A stretch of DNA of 64,000 bases from Jaltomata sinuosa (taxonomy: Eukaryota; Streptophyta; Magnoliopsida; Solanales; Solanaceae), in NCBI GenBank assembly GCA_003996215.1, contig QJPP01001718.1:310001-374000 (forward strand). The letters run 5' to 3'. Shown here one piece after another: positions 10,205 through 20,755 of the stretch; position 1 is the stretch's first letter; every line of letters begins with the position of its first letter. The notes under the pieces are model-generated. The model searched no databases, was not told the origin of the DNA, and saw nothing but the letters and a program-made list of their open reading frames with translations. Position numbers and translations under genes: made by a program.

Positions 10205-13179
10205 TGTAATGACCCGTCTAGTCATTTTCGCATTTACGCATTCTTTGCCCTATTAGAGCTTTCCTGTAGCGGCCCCAAGTCATTTATGGCTTTTTGGGAC
10301 CGGTGGTTCGATGCCCTGGCCGTTCGTTTGGTCCTTATGGTCGTTCCCCTATTTAGAGCTGAGTCATAGAAGCTGAGTATCGAAATCGTGCGTTAGTGAT
10401 TTACGTTCGTATAACCTTAACCTTAGTTCCGTAGCAAAGGCTGGCGAGCCTAAATTTGAGAATTTTTTTAACGTCGCGCGTATTTGAAAGTATTTGATTT
10501 AAAAGTTGAATGTGGTAAAAAGTTATATTTTTATTTCCTTCCTATAATATTTTAAATGTCAATGAAAAATACTTTTGTTATAATATATTTGTGTATGTAT
10601 TTATTTTATGAGAGTTTCATAAATTATTAATATTTTAATAGAAATAGTAAGCTTAGTTATGTTGAAAATTATTATTATAATATAGTAGTTTTCATTGTAA
10701 ATGATTTTCTATTAATTATGGTATATTTAAAAAGTTATATATATTTAACCATGAACCTATGCAATACCCGAATATATACATAATGGGGTAAATAAAAATA
10801 GAATGTTGACACCTCCACTTCCACGTGGAAGTGGAGGGAGAGTACAACACTTGAGCATAATATGAGGCCATCCATTAAGCATTTTATAGTTAATTAATTA
10901 ATGTTGGGATAAAAGTTGTCAAGTTATTTACTCTTTGGGGTCGGTCAAATGACCCCTTTGCTGTAGCTATATATATGTATGCTACTACAAAGTTTCATAA
11001 AAACTTTTCTCATTACATAATTATTTGTTTGATGTTGCACCTTTGTTTTCTCTTACGTTGAAGAGGTTTAGGTGGAATTTTTTTTTTTGATAATTTATTC
11101 GATCACCGAAAGTAAAATCAATTATCTACGTTAAGCTATTCAAGCCCGAGTTCGAGTTTGATTTTGTTTTGGAGCTTTTTTTTTGGAGAGGTTCGAGCTT
11201 GTCATTGGACGACAGGTAGGTTACGGTCTAACTCCTCTAGGCTTTGCATATATAGGATAAAATTGTATTAATGGGCATCCTTGGGTTGGGTTTATTCACT
11301 TGGTACCACAGAACCTGACCGCTTCTTCATGTTCAATTCGTTTCTTTCCTCCGATGTTTGTAGTATTTGTTATAGACGATATTAGCACCCTCGTGGTCCT
11401 GTGTGGCCTTGTATTGACTCTGGAACATAGACGGTGGGTTATTGGGAATGTTTGTAAGTCCAGAACATCGTTATTATTGTTATAGAGCTGGCTATCTGTG
11501 TTGTAGAATGATTCGAGCCTGTGCAGGGCCAATAGGTTGATTGTGGGCCGTGAGCCACTATTGTGATTGTGCACACCATTTATCATGCATATAGCGGGTT
11601 TCTGCATAATTTTACTATGGTTTTGGCTTCGGGCCTTCTGTTGAATGATTTCTAAAACCTGCATGGCCCGTGGGGCCCATTTTTAGTAAAAATGATTGCA
11701 AAGAGGTTTGGTACCGTTTTAACGAATCTTCTTGGATAAGAGAAGATAAAAAGGATGTTTTATCACAATTACTACTAATACTGGGCTTGGCAGAGCTGAG
11801 AGGTAGACTTGTTTTACTACAGCGTTCGTGATAATACTAGGCTCAGCGGGGGCGTGCACTAGAACCATTTGATTTATTGATTTAGACCCAGACACCCTCC
11901 AGGCAGCTTTACTTGGGGATTCTCGAGATTGCGGTACATCTAGTATGTTTGTTAGGGGCCTCCATGGACCTTGCTATTTCGGACCAGGGGCTACATGTCG
12001 GGAGTGCCAGAGGGAGGGTATACGGTGTAGTAGAGGTATACGGGTGGAACCTTCCATGACTCCTGTATTCTGGGCCTTATAGGACACCGGAAGCGGGTAA
12101 CATACGTTACTATTATTACACCTAGTTCATCATATTATCATATTATTTGAGGTTCCATCCTTGTTTGTTGTTTGCTGAGTGTACGCTCCGATAGTATGGG
12201 ATGCCGGAGGGTTTGTCTTCTCTTGCTTGTGTTCCTCGGGTGTATGGGCGCCTGTGGGACTGTAGGTAGGATGATTGTTATTAACTCATAATATTGTCCC
12301 TATTATGGTTTCTCGACATTGGATTTGATAAGGTGGTACTTTGGCTTCCAGTTGGTATATCTTGATTGAGATTAGGATACTTATTCGAATGATAGTATTC
12401 TATATCTGAGCATGACTTTCGTTATTCGCCTGCTCCTTCTCGTTTTATTGAGGTTACTGGTATACCGCCTACTTTCTAGACCCTTCTCTATATACTTGTT
12501 ATTGCAAGGATCTTGGGTACGTATTTCTTTCTTTCGCCTGTGATTGGTATTCTAGTAGCTAGTCATGTGTGTTATCTTGGTTGTATTCCTTCCGTGCTAG
12601 CTTCCGTTTGGTCCTTTGTTGCTTTCAGTGACTACTTGTTTCTATTTTGCTTATTATTGCTCTTTTATCATATATATATGCCCGGTCGGCCTATGATACC
12701 TACTGGGTACCTGTTGCTTTGCAATTGGTGCTCATACTATACTTCTGCATCTTTGGGTGCAGATCCGAGTGTAGGTTCTTTCCACTGACCGTGCTACCTC
12801 GTGCGAGGTGTTTTTGGACTATCCGAGACTTAGGGTGAGCTCTTCCGACCAGGGATTAGCTTTAGTTCATCTTCTGTATTATGTACTCCTTTATCATTCA
12901 GAGACATATGTATATATTCTTTTCGATCCTTTGTACTCTATATACTTAGTTTCGGCTCTTATATAATGATACTAGATTTTGGGTTGGGTTTAGCTTTTGT
13001 ATATATATTCCTGTTGTTCCTTTTGTTATTCTTATATCCCTTGCTTCCGCTTATATATATGTTTTCTTTGGCTTGATGGTTAGATTGTAGCCCGTTACTA
13101 ACCGTTCCGGGATATGGGGATTGGTTCGCCTACTGGGGGGTTGTAGGTGCCATCATGACCGAAAAATCGGGTCATGACA
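10205..13179 (+). repeat. Element A 3' LTR
   Basis: A 2,975-bp repeat of the 5' LTR, starting TGTAATGACC and ending GTCATGACA, followed by the target duplication AGTAT (13180-13184). It includes the TATA-like box (10967-10977), the perfect palindrome at 10813-10836 and the same splice-like sites (donor at 11216, acceptor AG at 12761-12762). The first 200 bp differ from the 5' LTR more than the middle part does. Confidence 0.96.
10813..10836. promoter_or_regulatory. Perfect 24-bp palindrome with G-box, element A 3' LTR
   Basis: Arms CTCCACTTCC and GGAAGTGGAG join at a central CACGTG without spacer, so every base pairs with its mirror. The 5' LTR copy differs at one central base. The related LTR at 55683 keeps CACGTG (56120-56125), although the arms have changed. 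Confidence 0.7.
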
Positions 13180-13184
13180 AGTAT

Positions 13185-13553
13185 AGTATTGAAAAAAAAT
13201 GATAAATTTCTCTTGATTTATTAAAATGGACAAGTAAAAATAATAATTTATATTTAGTATAAAGGCCAAATAAAATACAACAGAAAAAATAATTATTTAA
13301 TGATAAGGATCTTAGTGAAAGAAAATAATAATTTTCTCTCGATTTGCTAAAATAGACAAGCAAAAAAAATAATTATAATATAAAAGTCATATAAAATAAC
13401 ACAGAAATGAAACGATAATTAAATAACCATCTTAAAATTCCAATCCTTAATACCCTCCTCTTAAAAGAAAAAAGATTCTAATGGTTTCCCCCCCAATAAT
13501 TTGCTGACCTATTTCTCGAGATATCTTCAATCTTAATTTATTAAATGACCTTC
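13185..13553 (+). repeat. Duplicated host block, copy 1 (right part)
   Basis: Continues the block interrupted by element A and is collinear with about 50225-50583 (for example TTTGCTGACCTATTTCTCGA in both). Here it leads into the promoter of the defensin-like gene; in copy 2 it is cut by a B-type LTR about 40 bp before the position of the TATA box. Confidence 0.88.
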
Positions 13554-13595
13554 CTTATACAAAAACGATTATGTATATCTACTTATTTCATCCCT

Positions 13596-13603
13596 TATAA
13601 ATA
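13596..13603 (+). promoter_or_regulatory. TATA box of the defensin-like gene
   Basis: TATAAATA, 67 bp upstream of the ATG at 13670, in the normal spacing for a plant promoter with a short leader. Confidence 0.65.
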
Positions 13604-13669
13604 GCCATATATTCGTACCAAATTTTATACTCTAAGCATATATCAATCAATCAAGAATATAAGCCTCAA

Positions 13670-13980
13670 ATGGAGTTTCCCAAGTTTTTAATTGTTTTCC
13701 TTCTCTTAGTTATTCCATTTTCAACTACATAAAATCTTCTTGGTATACTTATGTTTTTATTTTTGCGTATTAATTTATCTTCTTTTTTCATTTTTTTAAA
13801 TTGTAAAGCAATTATTTTTGTATGATAGGTGCAACAAATGATGAAAGTAGGGCTCTTTGCTTTAAGGCATGCACAGAGACGTTTACAACGGAGGATTGCC
13901 AATTTGAGTGCAAAGGCCAAGGGTTTCCAAAAGGAGGATGCGAAGTTGGGCGTTGTTGTTGTCACCAAGCCTCCACCTGA
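13670..13980 (+). pseudogene. Defensin-like cysteine-rich secreted peptide (DEFL/LCR type), stop in exon 1
   Basis: Two exons: 13670-13742 (hydrophobic signal peptide starting MEFPKFLIVFLLL) and 13829-13980 (mature peptide, TGA at 13978). The 86-bp intron has GT...AG ends, and a donor after a G plus an acceptor before GT keep the frame. The mature part has eight cysteines spaced C-x3-C-x8-C-x3-C-x9-C-x4-C-C-C, with CQFEC and a glycine-rich FPKGGC, as in the plant defensin-like superfamily with a cysteine-stabilised fold. Such peptides act outside the cell in defence or reproduction. An in-frame TAA at 13730-13732 (codon 21, end of the signal peptide) stops translation before the cysteines. 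I therefore call it a recent pseudogene; a sequencing error or a different splice form remains possible. Confidence 0.75.
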
Positions 13981-14649
13981 TGCTAATGTATTACATCTAC
14001 ATATTCTAAAAAATAAATAAGTTTATTGATTGGATTTTATTGAAAAATGATCTTTATTTACTCTTTTCTTTATCACTACTATTAATATTATTCTAGTATT
14101 TATCTTTGGTCATGCTTCTATTTTTATTTTAGATACTTCTTTATCCTCAGTGTTTATCATTATTTTTTAAATATGCTTTTTTGAAAACGCTTTTCTTGAG
14201 CCGATGTTCTATTGAAAACAACCTCTCTATCTCGCACAAGATGAAGCAAAAGTGGATCCAGAATCTAAAGTTTCCAAGTGCTACACTAGCCAACTTTAGA
14301 TTATGATTTGAATTATTCATCTTTTTAATTTATATAAACAAATCGATTGAATAAAAAATATAATAATTATGACAACATGACGCAAACAATAAAACTTGCA
14401 AATCAGACTTCTAGAGGAAGAACCTTATGCTATTTTAAGTTTTAACTTAATGAGCTTAAGCAAATAAATAAAAGACAAAAAAGTAGTCAAGACTTTTTCA
14501 AAGATTAATAAATTAATAAAGCTAGTCAACATTAACTAATTGATTAGTTAAAAGCTGGTCAAAAGGTATTAAGAAAAAAGAAGGAAAAAATACTTACAGT
14601 GTAAACTAGGACCTGTGTTAGATCCAATAAGCAAAATAATTAATATACT
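13981..14649. other. AT-rich host DNA after the defensin-like gene
   Basis: This holds the 3' flank of the gene and then AT-rich intergenic sequence. No coding domain, terminal repeats or RNA gene was recognised. Confidence 0.6.
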
Positions 14650-14990
14650 TGTAACGATCCTCAAGGATGTCGTGTTGGGATTTTGCTTCTTTCCCCCGTT
14701 TGATCCTTTTCATAGCTTTGGATGGAAGGTTATGACATGCAGGGATGATGGGTGGTAGGATTCTCGAGGTGATCGGATGCGTTCCGAGAAAGTTTTTCAG
14801 TCTTGAATATTTGATCAAAATCAATATTTGGGGTTGACGAGGTCGAGTCCGAGTTTTAATAATTCCACTAGGTCCGGAGGATGAATTATGACCTAGTTGG
14901 AGATTTGGCATAGTTCCCGAGGCTTTGGGCGGGCGGGGGGGTGGGGGGTGTTCTGGTCATTTGGTTGAGTTTCAATCTTTTCTTATGTTT
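14650..14990 (+). mobile_element. D-type LTR fragment (5' end)
   Basis: Begins TGTAACGATCCTCAAGG and runs through TTTGCTTCTTTCCCCC and AGGTTATGACATGC, collinear with the D LTR at about 54690-54890. It stops near 14990 without an LTR end. A G-rich run (14927-14949) sits inside it. A truncated LTR is the best reading. Confidence 0.65.
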
Positions 14991-15019
14991 GGATTTTACC
15001 ACGGTAAACATTTAACATC

Positions 15020-15350
15020 TAGAAAAACTCGAATTAAATGGAGATTTTCTTGGTGATTTTGAAGAAACATCACACGTAAATAAGTTTCTTGTGAATTTTT
15101 TTTCCACCCTAAATACGTTGAAAAAAAGCTTGTGGGTAATTATTACATGCAAATTTACAATCCCCAGATAAATTACCTGGGGATTTTGCAAATAAGTTAC
15201 TTGCAAATTTTCTTGTGAAAAATATTAATAGTTCACCAAAAAAATTGGTAAAAGACCATGAAAAAAGGAACATTCTTGCAAATTTTTCGGCAGGTAAGTT
15301 CACATGATTTTTTTGGGTAATCCACGAGGAATTTCTTGACAAAAATTGTG
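15020..15350. repeat. Inverted-repeat-rich segment, possible MITE
   Basis: AATCCCCAG (15159-15167) and CTGGGGATT (15177-15185) form a perfect 9-bp stem around a 9-base loop, with GCAAAT/TTTGCA extending outside it. Flanking sequences are also partly inverse to each other (TTTCTTGTGAATTTTTTTTC on the left, GAGGAATTTCTTGACAAAAA on the right). No clear terminal repeat with target duplication was found, so the class is open. Confidence 0.4.
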
Positions 15351-15721
15351 GAAAAATAAATCATTTTTTTATCTTATTTTTTTCATATTTAATATTTTAA
15401 TAAAAGACTCTATATTTGTCCCTTTTAATTTAATTAATGTTCTTGTTGAACACACACATTGATTACCCATCCCTCTCTTCTCTCTCCCAAGAGAAAGACA
15501 TAAAAAAAAAATCTATATTTTGCCCTTAGCATTAATTACTCCAAATAATTTTTCAAGATTTAAGATTAAATATCAATTAATATGGATATTGTAGTAAAAT
15601 ACTCATATCAATCATTGTTTCTTAAAGAGCGTACAAAATTCAAAGTGGATAAATAAAAATGAACATAAAAATTTAGTTTTCAATGCACCTTATGCATTTT
15701 AAAATTTAAAACTTACCTAAT
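15351..15721. other. AT-rich host DNA with a decayed Stowaway-like stretch
   Basis: No gene. TTCTTAAAGAGCGTACAAAA followed by CAAAGTGGATAAATAAAAAT (about 15619-15660) resembles the right half of common Stowaway elements, but the CTCCCTCCG ends are absent. The last five bases, CTAAT (15717-15721), are the left target duplication of B2. Confidence 0.45.
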
Positions 15722-16074
15722 TGTAATGACCGGGTTCATCGTTATGGGTAAATCTTTCGTGCCAAGTTTCGAGTCGGAAAAACTTCCGAGTTTGGGATCT
15801 GAAAATTCTGGGCTAGGCTAGTCACAACCAGTTTTGGAGTGAGGTATGGTCTAGGATAATCCGGGTGAAGATTGGGGAATGTATCTTGTTGCGAGCTAAC
15901 TTTTCTGTTAGCTAAGGCAAAGAGGATTCTGGGGAACTTTTCGGAAGTGAATTCGGGTAGGTAGAACTCCAGGAATCAAGGTTAACGCGAAGGGGTTATT
16001 AAGAAACGTCGGGGATTCAAGGTGTGTTGTAAAAAGGGCTCTTTTCAGGAATTTTCTGAGTTTATGTCCATGAT

Positions 16075-16222
16075 GAGCGCTACCGCTCCACCACGGCGAC
16101 CTCCGCTATTACAGAATAATTACTGCTATAGAGGAAGTCAAGACGGTCAACCTCCTCCATAGAGGTTGACTCCGCTACGACGGTACCACTATAGCAGAGC
16201 AGGGACCGCTATAGCAGAGCGA
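16075..16222. repeat. Palindromic CGCTATAGCG word patch, B2 5' LTR
   Basis: GC-rich patch with repeated imperfect copies of CCGCTATAGCGG (for example ACCGCTATAGCAGAGC at 16207-16222) alternating with GTCAACCTC-type spacers. It stands out from the surrounding AT-rich LTR and is followed by AAAAAACCCAAAAAATGAG. Confidence 0.7.
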
Positions 16223-17201
16223 CGGGACCAAAAAACCCAAAAAATGAGTTTTTAATTTCATTCTCTTCCTTTCAGCCCCAAAAACAGATGAGAGCTATTC
16301 CAAAAAACTCTCCTAGGCTGCTCCAAGGCTTGGGAGCCATGGGGAGGAGGAATTCCAGTAAAAAGGACACAAAACCACGGATTCGAGCCTGCAGAACTCT
16401 CAGGGAACGCCTTCACAGAGCCAGAAGGGGCATGGAAAAGCTGCTCGACATCCAGGTAGGCAAGGTTTTCATTGAGTAGATAGACCTTCTTATATTCTGT
16501 ACTTATTGTATAGTGGGAAAGGAGAATCCATGATTAGGCCTCCGGGCACAGAGTCTGGTGGATTTGGTGTTGGTTATGTGTGTGCTAGGAATTGGTTGGA
16601 TTAAATTGTGGGATATTGATAATTATTTGGGGTTGTTTATGTTGTCCTGGTATGATAAGATGATAGGGCTCATGGACTGGGATGTTGGGAAGGTTCGGGG
16701 AACCTGGAATTGCAAGGATAACTAAATGGGTATGAAAATGGGAAACTCCTAGGTGAGGTTTCGGGAATACGAAGGGCATGATAAGTAGTATTGGTTTTGC
16801 TAAGGGATAAGGGGTGGTAATTCACATTGTTATTATTTATGCAAGTTCTGAAATCAATGTGGTTGTTAAATTATGCTAAAAAGGGAAACCGTTCATTTTC
16901 GTAAATATAGGGTGAGTGTGTTTAGTCTTCGGACAAAGGTCGAGGCTAAGTTATATACTCGGGAAAAAGGGTAGGTGATGGCTTACGATTCCTGTGAATG
17001 TTGTATATTTTTGTACTCTTATCTAAGTGTTTGTATGAATTACATTGCTTAGAGGAATTGTTTATAATGTCTAAGGGTCCTGTTTTACAGTCTGTGCATT
17101 GAACGGTGTGTTGCTTATTGGTTTTACAAGTTGTTTGTTCATTACTTGACTATAGATTAATTGACATTCAGTTGGCTTGGGTACCACACCTGGTGTAGGC
17201 C

Positions 17202-17625
17202 GGGTTGTTATGGTATATTCTGAGTTTGGTCTTGGTATAAGCCGGGTTGCTATATTATGTTATTAGTTTGGTCTTGGTGTAGGCCGGGTTGTTATAGAAT
17301 ATTATTAGTTTGGTATTGGTGTAGGCCAGGTTGTTATAGCATATTGTGAGTTTGGTCTTGGTGTAGGTCGGGTTGCTATATTAAGTTATTAGTTTGGTCT
17401 TGGTGTAGGCCGGGTTGTTATGGTATATTGTGAGTTTGGTCTTGGTATAAGTCGGGTTGCTATATTATGTTATTAGCTTGGTCTTAGTGTAGACCGGGTT
17501 ATTATGTTGGTTATTAGTTGGTCTTAGTATAGATCGGGTTGCTATATTACGTTATTAGATGGTCTTGGTGTAGACCGGGTTATTATGTTGGTTATTAGTT
17601 TGTCTTGGTGTAGATCGGGTTTGTC
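17202..17625 (+). repeat. 42-bp minisatellite in B2 5' LTR
   Basis: About ten units of roughly 42 bp, each starting GGGTTGCTATATTATG or GGGTTGTTATGGTATA and ending TTGGTCTTGGTGTAGGCC. Unit types alternate, and the last ones shrink to about 40 bp. One single copy of a second repeat type (GGCTTGGGTACCACACCTGG, 17174-17193) precedes it. Confidence 0.9.
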
Positions 17626-18694
17626 ATGTTAACACTAGATGTGTGAGGGGGATCCGGGTGGGTCCAGACTATTTAAAAGAGGTTATGTTCTCATAAATTA
17701 ATGTCATTAAGTGTAATAATGACGCTCATGAATTATCATGGTAATAAGCTAAGGGTGGGTCTTGGTGTAGATTGGGGTAGTCTGTTGAACACTCAGGTGT
17801 GGATGGAGGATCCTTGGAGGGTCTGGGTTATGTGATCCAAGAAGGGATTTAGATGTAGCTCTATGGTGGTCAATAAAGGTGTCAATGGTTGTTAGGTAAA
17901 TTGCATGTGATTTGTAAATATAGAGGAAGACTTAAAGTCTAGCTGTGGTTATTGGTTAATATAACCAGGTGGTAAAGATGTCCTAGAGGTCTGGGAAAGT
18001 CTGGAAAATAGTAGGTAATACTTGGGTTTAAGTGGTTTGGTTGGGCAGTGGGCCTAATTTAGTCTGGGTATTTAGTCAAGGTAGGTGACTTGGGAAGTCT
18101 GGGTGACAAGGCGACCTTGAGAAGTCTAGTTATGAGTGAGACTTGGGAAGTCCTAGATATCAAGGTCAAGCCTAAAGGTGAAGGAGGGAGCTATAATGTT
18201 TATTTTCATGTTTTTCCCTGTTTTACTATATGATGGTACGTGTTGATTCAGATCGACCGATGATGCCTACCAGTATGTGTGGTTGTACTGACTCTGCTTT
18301 TGCTATACCTTTTTGGTATAGTTTGATTTCAGGGTTGGTGATGTTTCATAGGTACATGACGATGGTGATCTCCAGCAGCTTCTGTCCTTTGATTCCATGA
18401 TGGAAGTTGTGTCTCTTTTACATGTTCTGTATAAATCTTGCAGTAGCTCTTGTACCTGCTTAGACTAGGTACTAGGGAGGGTGTTTTTAAAGGTTGTAAA
18501 AGTGTTCCACAAATTCTTTAAGTCGTCTATTTTAAGAACATTTTCTGTAAAAGAATTTCTCATATATAAAAATGGGTTGGTTAATGGTTTACTTTAATTT
18601 CCGTGAGTCACCTATTGGATGGGTGGTGCGGGTTCGTCTATCTAGGTGGTTAGAGTAGGCGCCTGCATGGCCCGGTAGGTTGGGTCATGACAGA

Positions 18695-18707
18695 TGGTAT
18701 CAGAGCC
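18695..18707 (+). other. Primer binding site (initiator tRNA-Met), B2
   Basis: TGGTATCAGAGCC, 2 bp after the 5' LTR end, the same site as in element A. Confidence 0.92.
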
Positions 18708-20755
18708 TAGGTTACCGGTCTCCCGGTACAAGAGCAAAGTGTCGAATAGAGTCCTACCAATCGTTGACGTCCACATCTAATCTTTGGGGAGCTATGAGGC
18801 ATTCTAGGAAACATCTCCCTTCTTTCATTCTTTCGTGCGGTTCGCTTACTTGCATGTATGGGTTGAGTCTAATTGGTATCTCTCGATTCCAATTGGTATA
18901 TCAGCAAGGTAAAAGAGGTCGTGGTGCTTTGGCTACGACCGGACAAGCAAGAGAAAAATTTGAACCGAGAAGGTTCCAATTGGTATCTGGCCTGAGAGGC
19001 TATGGCAAGCATGGATAACTGGCTGATAGTCATCCATGGTATGAATGAAGGTGAAACTGTATGGTTTGGATAGGTTGTGACTTGATTCGGTTATGATTGA
19101 TTTGGTTGTGACTTGAAGTTGAATTGTTGTGTTGTACATTCTTTGTGTGACTTACTTGAAGTGTGTGTAAATTGTTGCCTGCTGTGCATGTTGAGTCTAC
19201 AGAGGGTCTTTAAGTTGAAAATTTTGTGTACCTTGGGTGGTGATAAGCTGTTAAATGTCTTGATTTAAAAAGTGGTACTGCATAAAAAGCTTGTCATTGG
19301 TTAGGATGATAAGGGCTTGAGAACTATGACTGTAGGGAAACTTTGATTTCAGGACAGTCGGGACTTGGTTGGGAACCATGGGAACAAGGGAGTCATTAGT
19401 GTGTAATGGCGGGAAGATATTGTCGGGAAACAATTGTTGTTGTGATTTCTTTATAATTTATGATGTGCCATATTGAATTGCGATGCGTTAATGCCAGGAA
19501 TGGTCTTGAGGGTAGTTTAAGACCATGGCGGGATTTACAGGTTTAGACAGTGGTAACTGGGAAGGGGGGGTGAGTGCATTTAGCTGGAAATAAAACTTCT
19601 TGTACTGTTACCATCGGGACCGCTATAGCGGAAGCCAACCGCTATGGCAGAACCGCTATAGCGGAGTGACCACCGCTATAGCGGAAGTGCGCGAGGCAGA
19701 AATCCTTCTTTGTTTTCCCCTATTTTCATTCCTTCCCGGGGGCAATGTAAAAGCAATTATTAAGCTACAAATTGCTAGGTAAGACAAGGGAACCAACGTT
19801 TTAGCTAATATAGTATACGTATAAGGGAATTTGTCAGAAATTTAGCATCCATGCGCGATAAAAAGGAAAGGGTAGCTATGGTAGCTCGGGATATTGGTAG
19901 AATTATGATGGACCATTGGTGGGAATAGTCACTCATGTAGAATTTGACAAATGACCCGTAATTGGCTGAGTAGTGTGGGACACTGCTCATAGGCTTATAT
20001 AGTGAGGACGATTATTGACTTGTTTTATTATTGATGATCCTTAGTCGTAGGGTCGGTCAGGGGAATGGGGTTATTAAATGAATCCCTTAACATGGTTATT
20101 CCTTCTGTTGGTCATGATAATACCGGTATTATCGTTCTTTGAGTGGTGGGGATGTGCTCGCCATAGCATTAGTTAGGGTGTAATTGCCGGAATAGAATTC
20201 CCCCTAAGACGAGAGTTGACGAAACCTCAAGCCAGGAACAGTTCCAATGGAATTTATGTTGTTGCGTGATTTGGAGATACGTCGTATCTCGGGGAATAAT
20301 GTTGTCAGGAGTAAGGTGATATTATGATATGTGAGGGCATAGTACCCCGTAGGAAGCTTCCAGAATAGAGTTCGGGCTAGTAGAACTCCGGGTATAGTGG
20401 AAAAAGGATCACCATGGTGGGATCTAATCCCCATGGCAGGAAAAAGCTGTGTTGTTCGTTAGTTGAGTATCTTTGCCTTCGGTGTTTCAACATGGCCCCG
20501 GATTTCTTGGGCACTCGGGGAGGGGTAATCTAGTTAGCCTTGTGCAGTTCGAAGGAAGAAATTTCTTGATAAGAGCGGGAGTGAGCTAAATTTTGATTGA
20601 GATGGGTACACCAAGGGATTCAAAAGTTTCGGTGGGTTTTATAAGGTTATTTTATTTACGTTGTCATGACAAAAGCGTTAAGGTCCGTGGAGGGCTCCTT
20701 CTTCTCTTTCCATCTTAGAGATAGTTCGGGGATGAATGATGGGTAAATTTGTATC
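18708..20755 (+). other. Non-coding interior of LARD B2
   Basis: The first 130 nt (AATAGAGTCCTACC, GACGTCCACATCTAATCTT, GGGGAGCTATGAGGCATTCT) are recognisable in B3 (32341-32420) and in the leader of coding element A (5975-6060), so they may be a cis signal such as RNA packaging. The rest matches B3 (32420-33917) but encodes no family domain; small open frames are not shared. 19620-19684 holds three perfect CCGCTATAGCGG palindromes. The purine-rich GGGGATGAATGATGGG before 20755 is the likely polypurine tract and matches B5. Confidence 0.8.
19620..19684. repeat. Cluster of three perfect CCGCTATAGCGG palindromes
   Basis: Perfect 12-bp copies at 19620-19631, 19653-19664 and 19673-19684, with a degenerate copy (CCGCTATGGCAG) between the first two. 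This is inside the internal region, not the LTR, yet uses the same word as the LTR patches of all B-type elements here. Confidence 0.85.

Larger units (their letters stand above)
2952..13179 (+). mobile_element. Element A: complete Tekay/Del-type chromovirus (Ty3/gypsy)
   Basis: This is a full-length LTR retrotransposon of 10,228 bp. It starts TGCAATGACC and ends GTCATGACA, and is flanked by the 5-bp target duplication AGTAT (2947-2951 and 13180-13184). The uninterrupted site can be read at about 50220 in the second host block, where AGGAT appears once. Gene order is gag, protease, reverse transcriptase-RNase H, integrase, chromodomain-like tail, which is the Ty3/gypsy chromovirus order; the long LTRs and initiator-methionine primer site fit Tekay/Del. 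Many stops and frameshifts mean it cannot move by itself. The LTRs differ visibly, so the insertion is not recent. Confidence 0.96.
15722..18692 (+). repeat. B2 5' LTR
   Basis: Begins TGTAATGACCGGG and ends GGTTGGGTCATGACA. In order it holds a patch of CGCTATAGCG-like palindromic words (16075-16222), a T-rich stretch, a donor-like CATCCAG/GTAGG (16449-16460), the 42-bp minisatellite (17202-17620), and the conserved CCGATGATGCCTACCAGTA box (from 18259) before an acceptor-like TTTCATAG (ending 18351). A 63-codon frame at 16288-16479 is not conserved as a frame in the 3' LTR (its ATG is ACG there), so I do not treat it as a gene. Confidence 0.93.

Noticed and set aside
14925..14955. G-rich run as a telomere-like or functional quadruplex element
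   Set aside because: Irregular G tracts inside a truncated LTR with no repeat period; nothing further supports it.
16288..16479. Basic 63-codon frame in the B2 5' LTR
   Set aside because: Its ATG is ACG in the 3' LTR and the frame is not kept, so it is unlikely to be translated, though the sequence itself is conserved up to a donor-like splice site.
19620..19684. Palindrome cluster as a CRISPR array or bacterial operator
   Set aside because: Spacing is irregular, spacers are short, and the setting is a plant LTR retrotransposon.
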